DNA from: Butyrivibrio sp. VCB2006
GTDB lineage: Bacteria; Bacillota; Clostridia; Lachnospirales; Lachnospiraceae
NCBI RefSeq assembly: GCF_000420945.1
Contig: NZ_ATVX01000006.1
Coordinates: 124,001 to 188,000, forward strand
Reading direction: 5' to 3'
DNA: 64,000 bases
The first letter of the stretch is position 1. Every line of letters begins with the position of its first letter. Position numbers and translations under genes: made by a program. Shown in pieces: positions 45,795 through 53,047 of this stretch. The notes beneath the pieces were generated by a model that was given only the letters and a program-made list of their open reading frames with translations, was not told the origin of the DNA and ran no database searches.

Positions 45795-45824
45795 TAAATA
45801 AAGCCGGGCCAAAATAGCCCGGCT
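45795..45824 (-). terminator. Terminator after the fakA-like gene
   Basis: Perfect 8-bp GC-rich stem AGCCGGGC (45802-45809) with GCCCGGCT (45817-45824), 7-nt loop, followed on the minus strand by TTTATTTAT. Confidence 0.75.
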
Positions 45825-45838
45825 CCAAAGTTTACAAC

Positions 45839-47614
45839 TTATTCAGCAGAAACAATATAGTAATAAATTGGCTGACCGCCAAACTGAAGCTCAACATCAC
45901 ACTGAGAGAACTTCTCACTGATTCTGTCTCTCAAAGATTCAGCGTCTTTCTCATCAACGTCACTTCCGTAATAGATACTGATGAGCTCGCGATCCTCACT
46001 CATCATCTTATCAAGCATATCAAAGGTTACATCAGCAATCTCTCCGCCAACTGCAAGAATTCCGGCATCGCCGATTCCCATGTAGTCGCCCTGCTTGATC
46101 TCAACATCATCAATCTTGGTATCTCTTACAGCATAGGTAACTTCACCTGTGCTTACAGTTGAAAGAGATTCTGTCATAGCTGCTACGACGTCTCCAACTG
46201 GTGTCTCAGGTACATAGTTAATAATTGCTGTGATTCCCTGAGGAACTGTCTTACTTGGTACAACAACAATCTTCTTGCCATCCTCATTATCCTCAGACAT
46301 AATAGCAGCCTGATTAGCAGCCAGGATAATGTTCTTATTATTAGGAAGAACAATAACAGTATCTGCATTAACCTTGTCTACTGCATCAAGAATATCTGCT
46401 GTACTAGGGTTCATGGTCTGACCACCCTCAATTACGTAGTCAACACCAAGACCTCTGAAGAGCTCAGCAAGTCCTGAACCAGCACAAACAGTAACGAATC
46501 CGATTTCCTTACGAGGCTCTGCAGGAGCTTCCACCTTCTTGTCGCCGAATTCAACAGGCTTTCCAAGTGGAATATCATCATCCTTGGAATATGTAGGTGT
46601 AAGTTCAGCGGCACCATTTATCTCTGTCTTAATCTCTGCCCAAGAGCCGTCATTATTCTCATGGAAGAGTTTCTCTCTGTGCTCCATTCTCATGTTGTCA
46701 ATCTTCATATTAGAAAGCTGACCATACATAAGAGCTCTCTGTATAGCAAGTCCAGGATCATTTGAATGAACGTGAACCTTACAGATCTCATCATCTGCTA
46801 CAAGAACAATACTATCTCCGATAGATTCAAGGAATCCCTTGAAATCAATTTCCTGCTTAACATTAAGAGGTTTATTAAGAAGAACAATAAACTCAGTACA
46901 ATAACCGAATTTTATATCTTCTTCCTTGGCCTCTGCCTTGGTTCTGGCGCCGGGAGTAACCTGCTCTTCTGGAATAGAAAGGTCAATCTCTTTGCCAAGG
47001 AAACCATCAAGGGCTCCCTTCAGAACCTGCATAAGTCCCTGTCCACCTGAATCTACAACACCAGCCTGTTTAAGTACTGGAAGCATATCAGGAGTCTTGG
47101 CAAGAACTTCATCAGCGTACTTGATTACTTCCTCACCGAACTTCTCGATATCATTAACACCCTCTACTGAGAGTTCATGAGCCTTTTCAGCTGCACCCTT
47201 AGCTACAGTAAGAATTGTACCTTCCTTAGGCTTCATAACTGCCTTGTAAGCAGTCTCTACAGCCTTATCAAAAGCTTCTGCCAAAATCTTAACGTCAACT
47301 TCGTCGTGAGTCTTAACAACCTTGGTAAATCCTCTAAGAAGCTGGGATAAAATAACTCCCGAGTTACCTCTAGCTCCGCGAAGTGATCCGGATGAAATTG
47401 CCTTGCAGATAGCTTCCATGCTTGCACTCTCACCAAGTCCACTTACTTCCTTGGCTGCAGACATGATAGTCATCGTCATATTTGTGCCAGTATCGCCATC
47501 AGGAACAGGGAAAACATTAAGTTCATTGATCCATTCCTTTTTAGCCTCAAGGTTCTTGGCACCGGTCAAAAACATTTTTGACAGCATCTTAGCGTCAATA
47601 GCATTGTTACTCAA
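45839..47614 (-). CDS. fakA: DhaL/DAK2-domain fatty acid kinase FakA-like (YloV), about 591 aa
   Basis: Phosphorylates fatty acids bound to DegV proteins. The N-terminal DhaL-type kinase domain has NVFPVPDGDTGTNM; a middle domain and a C-terminal DegV-like domain follow. The frame runs to 47653, but that codon overlaps the Asp23 gene; AGGAGG with 8 nt spacing selects the TTG at 47614. Fixed neighbours are Asp23 upstream, recG and degV downstream. Confidence 0.9.
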   Translation of the reverse strand: MSNNAIDAKMLSKMFLTGAKNLEAKKEWINELNVFPVPDGDTGTNMTMTIMSAAKEVSGLGESASMEAICKAISSGSLRGARGNSGVILSQLLRGFTKVVKTHDEVDVKILAEAFDKAVETAYKAVMKPKEGTILTVAKGAAEKAHELSVEGVNDIEKFGEEVIKYADEVLAKTPDMLPVLKQAGVVDSGGQGLMQVLKGALDGFLGKEIDLSIPEEQVTPGARTKAEAKEEDIKFGYCTEFIVLLNKPLNVKQEIDFKGFLESIGDSIVLVADDEICKVHVHSNDPGLAIQRALMYGQLSNMKIDNMRMEHREKLFHENNDGSWAEIKTEINGAAELTPTYSKDDDIPLGKPVEFGDKKVEAPAEPRKEIGFVTVCAGSGLAELFRGLGVDYVIEGGQTMNPSTADILDAVDKVNADTVIVLPNNKNIILAANQAAIMSEDNEDGKKIVVVPSKTVPQGITAIINYVPETPVGDVVAAMTESLSTVSTGEVTYAVRDTKIDDVEIKQGDYMGIGDAGILAVGGEIADVTFDMLDKMMSEDRELISIYYGSDVDEKDAESLRDRISEKFSQCDVELQFGGQPIYYYIVSAE

Positions 47615-47645
47615 AATAAAATTCCTCCTAGAACTTGCAATCGAA

Positions 47646-48008
47646 TTAGTCAATTACACGGACGCCTTCGATGTAGATATTGATCTTCTCGATTTCAAGC
47701 CCCGTAAATTCCTCTACCTTATATTTAACTGTATCAATAAGATTTTCTGACACAGCAGAAATGCTAACACCATAAGCTACTATAACATGGAAGTCAAGTC
47801 TTAACTTGTTATTATCATCAAGAGTTACATTGATGCCTCTGGTCATAGAGTCAAGCTTCAAGAGGCTTACAAGTCCGTCCTTGACATTAACATTTGCCAT
47901 GCCGACTATTCCAAAACACTCCATGGCAACTGCGCCTGCGTACTGGGCAATAACTTCATTATCAATAGAAATATTTCCCATATGCGTATTCACTATAGAA
48001 GCCTTCAT
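47646..48008 (-). CDS. Asp23/Gls24-family envelope stress protein, about 120 aa
   Basis: Small alkaline-shock-type protein, here the YloU-like form found beside yloV/fakA. MGNISIDNEVIAQYAG is followed by the conserved GIVGMA. AAGGAGGAATT precedes the ATG at 48008; eight further codons upstream lack a binding site. A candidate extended -10 (TG-C-TATTAT) lies at 48063-48055 on the minus strand. Confidence 0.92.
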   Translation of the reverse strand: MKASIVNTHMGNISIDNEVIAQYAGAVAMECFGIVGMANVNVKDGLVSLLKLDSMTRGINVTLDDNNKLRLDFHVIVAYGVSISAVSENLIDTVKYKVEEFTGLEIEKINIYIEGVRVID

Positions 48009-48054
48009 ATAATTCCTCCTTAATAATGCCATTTTTTCGCATACATATAGTATT

Positions 48055-48063
48055 ATAATAGCA
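48055..48063 (-). promoter_or_regulatory. Extended -10 candidate for the Asp23-fakA transcript
   Basis: Minus-strand TG-C-TATTAT (48063-48055), about 50 nt before the Asp23 start. No clear -35. Confidence 0.4.
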
Positions 48064-48102
48064 GTTTTATAAAAAAACCACCATATTTTTTGAAATATTT
48101 GC

Positions 48103-48131
48103 TTGCATTATGAATTACTTTCTGCTAATAT
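48103..48131 (+). promoter_or_regulatory. rpmB promoter
   Basis: TTGCAT (48103-48108), 17 bp, TAATAT (48126-48131) with TGC immediately before the -10. Confidence 0.7.
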
Positions 48132-48204
48132 ATCAATGTTGCGGATAAACACGCACGTTAGTTATTAGATTTAAACATTACATGGCTTATAAGGAGGTGT
48201 CAAA

Positions 48205-48390
48205 ATGGCTAAATGTGATATTTGTGGCAAGGGCGTTCATTTCGGAAACAACGTAAGCCATTCTCATAGAAGATCTAATAGAGTTTGGAAGTCAAACGTT
48301 CAGCACGTTGCTTGTAAGGTTAATGGCTCTACTAAGAGAATGCACGTTTGCGCAAGCTGTCTTAGATCAAATAAAGTAGAAAGAGCTTAA
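48205..48390 (+). CDS. rpmB: Ribosomal protein L28, zinc-binding form, 61 aa
   Basis: Large-subunit protein. MAKCDICGKG and the later CASCLRS supply four cysteines, making this the zinc-containing (C+) form. AAGGAGGTG precedes the ATG. Monocistronic, with its own promoter and terminator, divergent from Asp23 as in many Firmicutes. Confidence 0.97.
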   Translation: MAKCDICGKGVHFGNNVSHSHRRSNRVWKSNVQHVACKVNGSTKRMHVCASCLRSNKVERA

Positions 48391-48414
48391 TCTACTGATT
48401 TGAATCAAAAAATT

Positions 48415-48442
48415 ACCACCTGATAATTCAGGTGGTTTTTTT
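48415..48442 (+). terminator. rpmB terminator
   Basis: 9-bp stem ACCACCTGA (48415-48423) and TCAGGTGGT (48428-48436), TAAT loop, followed by seven T's. Confidence 0.9.
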
Positions 48443-48495
48443 ATGCTCAAAATTCGAATTAAATAAGATAAATACTTATCTTCTATTATCTTTTA

Positions 48496-48912
48496 TCAAA
48501 CAGAAAATCCAAACAAAGCAAGTTTAGATATTATAAGTTCCCTTATTATAATCCCCTCTTTTAATTTATCTTCAGGAGAAATCTTGGAAAGCTGCTCTAT
48601 AGTATATACTTTTTCCTTAAAGCCCTTAGCCTGGTTATCCGGATTCTTGTACTGTGACACTCTTACTTTGGCCCTTAGCTGTTTGTAAATCCTATAATCA
48701 TATTTTTCATTAGTAATATAAAAAAGATGACTTTCAAGAGTAGTATCATAATCAACATCATCTTTTATATATTTGGTTATGATAGTCTTGAATTTAAAAG
48801 GAACCATCTCATTATTAAGGAGCTCGTTATAATCATACCGGGCTCCAAAATAATATCTCTCTATGTCTTGCATGTAATACTTAAAATCGTCTTCGTTAAC
48901 TATATTATTCAT
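48496..48912 (-). CDS. Unknown protein, 138 aa, overlapping the sigma-like gene
   Basis: Not recognised. Acidic and Tyr-rich N-terminus (MNNIVNEDDFKYYM) with helical segments, ending RELIISKLALFGFSV. No membrane segment or metal motif. It overlaps the sigma-like gene by 8 bp and has a poor binding site of its own, so it probably depends on coupling. Its constant partner status here suggests a role with the sigma-like protein, which is inference. Confidence 0.7.
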   Translation of the reverse strand: MNNIVNEDDFKYYMQDIERYYFGARYDYNELLNNEMVPFKFKTIITKYIKDDVDYDTTLESHLFYITNEKYDYRIYKQLRAKVRVSQYKNPDNQAKGFKEKVYTIEQLSKISPEDKLKEGIIIRELIISKLALFGFSV

Positions 48913-49681
48913 TCTGTTTCTTCTTATCTTCGCCGCTGTCCAAATCTTCTATATTGTCACCGCTAAACTTAATAGCGCTTCTAATCTTATCTTCATCCCA
49001 ACCAGTCTCATCCATAAGCTCTTTGACAGAAACTTTTCTTCTAAGATCCTGGGCAAGTTCACTGGCCTTATCGGCAACTTCCTGAACAAGGTCAAGAACC
49101 TTCTTCTCTCCTGCGTCCTCTGCCAAATTATTTTCAATAACTGCCTCCATGGCGTCTAACATCAGTTTGTACAAAAAGCTCTCAACTTCAGAAGGCTCTC
49201 CCACTGCATCCAGCATAGTAACGCCCTTGGTAAGTGCAAAGTTTCCTTCACCGATAAGATCTTCCAAATATACGCCCTGTTCTGTATACATCTTGGCTAC
49301 ATCAACCACAAGGGGAAGATACATTTCAATAAGCTTATTCTGAGCATCCTTGTCTCCCGAAATAGCAGACATTGAAATTGCAGTCTTTTCTCCCTCATTA
49401 TATGTCGGAAGTTCTTTTAAACTTTCAAGATAGGAATTAAGGTAGTTGTGCTCCTCATCTGTAAGCACTTCCTCATCAAAAACAGCCTCTTCGTCCACTC
49501 CGATTTTGTGGCTCTTTAAGTATTCAAATACCATTTCAAACTGCTTGTCATCAAGTTCAAGCTCTGCAAAAGCATCCCTAACCTGCTGGCTTGAGATGAT
49601 ATTTTTATTTTCTCTTGCGGTCCTTGTTACAAGCTTTAAAATTTCCGCAAATTCTTTTTCCTTATTATCAATATTTCCCAT
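48905..49681 (-). CDS. Sigma-70-like protein lacking region 4, 258 aa
   Basis: The N-terminus (about 8-62) resembles region 1.1 of primary sigma factors. A region 1.2 and 2.1/2.2-like stretch follows (about 80-155), with LVVDVAKMYTEQG and DLIGEGNFALTKGV as in core-binding sigma helices. The normal 2.3/2.4 DNA-melting and -10 helix with WWIRQ is missing. A region-3-like helix pair (KVSVKELMDETGWDEDKI) ends near 240, and the protein stops in an acidic tail without region 4. No ribosome binding site is within 12 nt of the ATG. It may bind core RNA polymerase but not a normal promoter. Confidence 0.75.
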   Translation of the reverse strand: MGNIDNKEKEFAEILKLVTRTARENKNIISSQQVRDAFAELELDDKQFEMVFEYLKSHKIGVDEEAVFDEEVLTDEEHNYLNSYLESLKELPTYNEGEKTAISMSAISGDKDAQNKLIEMYLPLVVDVAKMYTEQGVYLEDLIGEGNFALTKGVTMLDAVGEPSEVESFLYKLMLDAMEAVIENNLAEDAGEKKVLDLVQEVADKASELAQDLRRKVSVKELMDETGWDEDKIRSAIKFSGDNIEDLDSGEDKKKQNE

Positions 49682-49711
49682 ATATATTAAACTGTCATAA
49701 ACCTTTCTGTT

Positions 49712-50584
49712 TTAATTAACATGCTGATGCGTAAAAAGATGATCCTGACAATACTCATAGTTACCGTTACACTTTGAGCAGAATCTAAACTCAAGATCAG
49801 GATTGGTTTCTTCAGTTCTTCCGCAAACAGCGCATTTATGTCTTGTTACGCCTCTCGGCATAATCTTGGCATTCTTTTGGAACTCAGTTCTTCTCTTAAC
49901 TTCCTTAGGTTTAAATCTGAACAGTTTTCCAAGCTGCAAATAGAAAAGAAACAGATTCAGAAGCTGTGAACCAATAGCAAAGAAAATACTGTAGTTATGA
50001 TTTATAAGTCCTGATACGCCTTCCCAAACAAGAAGTGCTCCATAGGCAATACCCATGTACTTAACCTTGATAGGAATAATAAACATCAAAAGAACCTGCA
50101 CATTAGGATACAAAATCGCAAAAGCCAAAAATACAATCTGCTGGATGTAGTAAACATTAAAATATGATGATGTGTACAGCATCACCTCTGCAGCCTGAAG
50201 GGGCCAGAAAATGCTATAGATACCATAGGCAGCAAACGCACCTATTATCATCAGTATTATTCCGGAAAAGATAAACAGATTATATCTAAAGGTTCCTATG
50301 GTTCTCTCCATGTTGGAACCTACAAAATAATAGAAAATCAAAGTAATGATAACAAGAAGACTTACAGCGGTTGGCGGTATAATAAGCCATGAAACCAGTC
50401 TCCATACCTGTCCGTGAAGTATTCTCTCAGGATTAAGAGATAAATAATACGGAAGATTAAGGCTGGATGGAGCAAATCCCACAAGCACATATCCAATCGC
50501 ATAAAGAGCTACGATATACATTGAAAGATTTGGAATCGCATACTTTCCAAATTTTCTTTCAAGATCGTTTATAAACTTATTCAT
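49712..50584 (-). CDS. Rhomboid-fold membrane protein, probably inactive, with a C-terminal zinc ribbon, 290 aa
   Basis: Six membrane helices in rhomboid order. SNMERTIGTFRYNLFI matches the helix-2/3 loop of rhomboids. The segment aligned with the catalytic GxSG helix reads IQQIVFLAFAILYP, and helix 6 (GSQLLNLFLF) has no His, so both catalytic residues are missing. After helix 6 a soluble tail carries CAVC, then CSKC, plus later Cys/His (CQDHLFTHQH), fitting a zinc ribbon. GAGG lies 8 nt before the ATG, 12 bp after the sensor-like gene. Confidence 0.75.
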   Translation of the reverse strand: MNKFINDLERKFGKYAIPNLSMYIVALYAIGYVLVGFAPSSLNLPYYLSLNPERILHGQVWRLVSWLIIPPTAVSLLVIITLIFYYFVGSNMERTIGTFRYNLFIFSGIILMIIGAFAAYGIYSIFWPLQAAEVMLYTSSYFNVYYIQQIVFLAFAILYPNVQVLLMFIIPIKVKYMGIAYGALLVWEGVSGLINHNYSIFFAIGSQLLNLFLFYLQLGKLFRFKPKEVKRRTEFQKNAKIMPRGVTRHKCAVCGRTEETNPDLEFRFCSKCNGNYEYCQDHLFTHQHVN

Positions 50585-50596
50585 TAATATACCTCT

Positions 50597-52837
50597 TTAA
50601 ATTTTTTTGAAAACATCTGCTGTCACTGCAATCATAGGGATACTTGCCTTATCCCTATCCTCAAGATTACGAATCTGTCTTGCAGCCTCATAACCTTCGG
50701 TGTTAGGAGCCTGAATATCCATAAGTATAAAATCAAAATAATTCGCAGGTGCAGCCTTAATAATAGCAACAGCCTCTGAGCTGTCAGTAGCAATCTTTAC
50801 TTCAAAACCGCTTTCCTTAAGCAGCCTGGCAGCAGCTACTCTGACATCTTCTATACTGTCAACTATTAGAATTCGCTTACCATAGAAATTATACTTCCCA
50901 ATTGTGTCGATTATGTTTTCAGATGATGAATTTTTCAGATCATTTATAAATTCTCTGAATTTAATATTCTGATTATCGCTTAAATACTGGCCACTTTCAA
51001 CACTGCTGAAGTCATGAATATCATCTATAAGCCATAAGAGATGCTCACAGGATTTGTTTACTCTGTCCAGGAAAGAAGTTGCATTTGGATCATCAACATG
51101 CTCATAGGCAATGTTAACATTTGCAGCAATACCTTCTACAGAGCCTCTCATGTCCTCAGACAATCTAGTCAGGAAAACAGTTTTAGATCTATTAGCATTT
51201 TCCATATCAATTCTTGCAGACTCTTTTTCTTTTAACACCTGAATAGATCTGGACTTATCCCTTACATGGAAAGCGACTATAAGAATAACTATTATGGTAA
51301 CAAGTATAGTAACAATCCAAAGATTATCAATTAACTTGTCAATAAACGAAACTTTATAAAGCTTTTCCGAATATTGATAAGCTAGATTAAGGGCATAATC
51401 CTGCCCCAGAATACTGATGCCCCTGTTAAAGAGCTTTAACAGGCCTTCGTTACCAATCTTAACGCCAAAGCATCTGTTATCACTGTATGAAAGCTGCCTG
51501 AAGGAAAGCTTTCTGTAAGCTCTGTTTTTGAGAAGATCATTGGTTCTAAGGCCGTTAAGGGTTGTACATTTAACACTTCCGTCTGTTACAGCTTTAAGAC
51601 AAGCCTCAGTAGAAGGATAAAAAGATATAGTAGATTCCGGATAATGGGTTTTGACATAGTAATACTGCATTTTATTGTTCTTATTAACTGCAAAATCAGA
51701 GATGGAGCTACTGATATACTTGTTGCTGTAAATAAGGTTTGTTATAGAAGACAGAACCGGGTTGGACAGGTTCATACCATCTTCCTCTGAGTAAAACAAT
51801 CCTCCACCCACGGGAAAAGCTATATCTATAGCTTCATTACCAAGGGCAGTTGTCATATCATCATAATTGTCAAAGCCCGTATATGTTACTTCAAGATTGC
51901 TTATACCCAAGTTCTTAAGAAGCTCCGGAACAAGATCCGTAACAATGCCTTCTGCGCTGCCATCCTTGGAAGTATTACTGTAAGGAAGATAATTGTTAAG
52001 ATATCCAACCTTTAAAGAAGTATTTGTATTAAGCCAATTTTTTTCAGTCTGAGTAAATGCTTTACTGGATAGGCTAACCGCAAAATACTTATTTTTAAGA
52101 AGACTTGTAAAATCAGGTTCCTCTATAAAAAGCTGATTTTGAGCCTCATTTAACTCTTTTAACAGATCAGGTTTATCCTTACTAACACATAAGTAATAAT
52201 CAAGAGAAGCAAAGCTTGTCATGACTTCTGCATGACTTCTGCTGTAAGTGCCATCGGTTTCGCCGGCAATCACGTCCAGTTCTCCCTTGTCAAAAGCTGC
52301 ATAAAGTTCATCATAATCATTAAAGGTAACAATATTAGCATTAACCTTATTTTCATCAAGATATATAACAAGAGAATCAAAAATGTTACTGTTAAGAACA
52401 CCTATAGTTTTATTATTAAGTGTCGATGGCATGGATGTAATCGTGTTATCAGACTCATGCTTAATAAGACTATAGGTTTCTGATCCCATAGGTCTTGCAG
52501 GATAAAGCATAAGATCACTTCTATCCGGTGTATACGCCAGCCCGGCAATTACATCAACCTTGCCTTCAAGAAGCATCTGATAGGCAGATACAAAGTCTGC
52601 ATAAACATACTCATACTCCCAGCCTGTATATTCTGAGATTTTACGATAGTACTCGTAGGCATAACCATTTTTAATGGCACCTTCAGACGCACCTTCTTCA
52701 AAGACCTCGTTCTCATAGTATCCTACTCGCACAGTCTTCTTATTATCACCGGATGCACTTGTAATTTTGGGAAAAGAAATTAAGCTGATTGCCATTGAAA
52801 GCATCAGCAGAAATATAAAGCCAATCCTTTTTTTCAT
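50597..52837 (-). CDS. Degenerate hybrid sensor: two solute-binding domains, dead HisKA-like helix, truncated receiver, 746 aa
   Basis: A signal peptide or first helix (1-28) is followed by two extracellular SBP_bac_3-type domains (about 33-265 and 270-500), a membrane helix (about 505-527), and a HisKA-like dimerisation helix. Where hybrid kinases have SHDIRTP this reads SEDMRGS, so the phosphoacceptor His is Glu. No HATPase domain follows. A receiver-like domain (ILIVDSIEDV, then FILMDIQAP with the Asp) stops at AVTADVFKKI before the conserved Lys. GGAG precedes the ATG. It looks like a ligand-binding sensor without kinase output. Confidence 0.8.
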   Translation of the reverse strand: MKKRIGFIFLLMLSMAISLISFPKITSASGDNKKTVRVGYYENEVFEEGASEGAIKNGYAYEYYRKISEYTGWEYEYVYADFVSAYQMLLEGKVDVIAGLAYTPDRSDLMLYPARPMGSETYSLIKHESDNTITSMPSTLNNKTIGVLNSNIFDSLVIYLDENKVNANIVTFNDYDELYAAFDKGELDVIAGETDGTYSRSHAEVMTSFASLDYYLCVSKDKPDLLKELNEAQNQLFIEEPDFTSLLKNKYFAVSLSSKAFTQTEKNWLNTNTSLKVGYLNNYLPYSNTSKDGSAEGIVTDLVPELLKNLGISNLEVTYTGFDNYDDMTTALGNEAIDIAFPVGGGLFYSEEDGMNLSNPVLSSITNLIYSNKYISSSISDFAVNKNNKMQYYYVKTHYPESTISFYPSTEACLKAVTDGSVKCTTLNGLRTNDLLKNRAYRKLSFRQLSYSDNRCFGVKIGNEGLLKLFNRGISILGQDYALNLAYQYSEKLYKVSFIDKLIDNLWIVTILVTIIVILIVAFHVRDKSRSIQVLKEKESARIDMENANRSKTVFLTRLSEDMRGSVEGIAANVNIAYEHVDDPNATSFLDRVNKSCEHLLWLIDDIHDFSSVESGQYLSDNQNIKFREFINDLKNSSSENIIDTIGKYNFYGKRILIVDSIEDVRVAAARLLKESGFEVKIATDSSEAVAIIKAAPANYFDFILMDIQAPNTEGYEAARQIRNLEDRDKASIPMIAVTADVFKKI

Positions 52838-52944
52838 GAAATACTCCGCCCCATAAATTTCATATAAATTTATAATAACACAAAAGAAGACGCTTATGTC
52901 CTTTATTTTCGCATTCTTTTATATTTTACGCAATCTATTTTTAA

Positions 52945-52973
52945 TTGATTTTTAAGATTCTCTGCATTATAAT
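52945..52973 (+). promoter_or_regulatory. Promoter of the activase-like gene
   Basis: TTGATT (52945-52950), 17 bp, perfect TATAAT (52968-52973). The leader of about 70 nt ends in GAGGTG before the ATG. Confidence 0.75.
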
Positions 52974-53047
52974 CATAGAGATTGTCTTTTTACGACATAT
53001 TATAGAAGAAAAGCAATCAAAAAGTATTCATGAGGTGATTTTTTATA

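Noticed and set aside
50597-50640. Frameshift at a run of seven A's explaining the short receiver domain
   Set aside because: Reading the other frames past the run gives no receiver C-terminus (no Lys-Pro motif); the next gene's binding site follows immediately.
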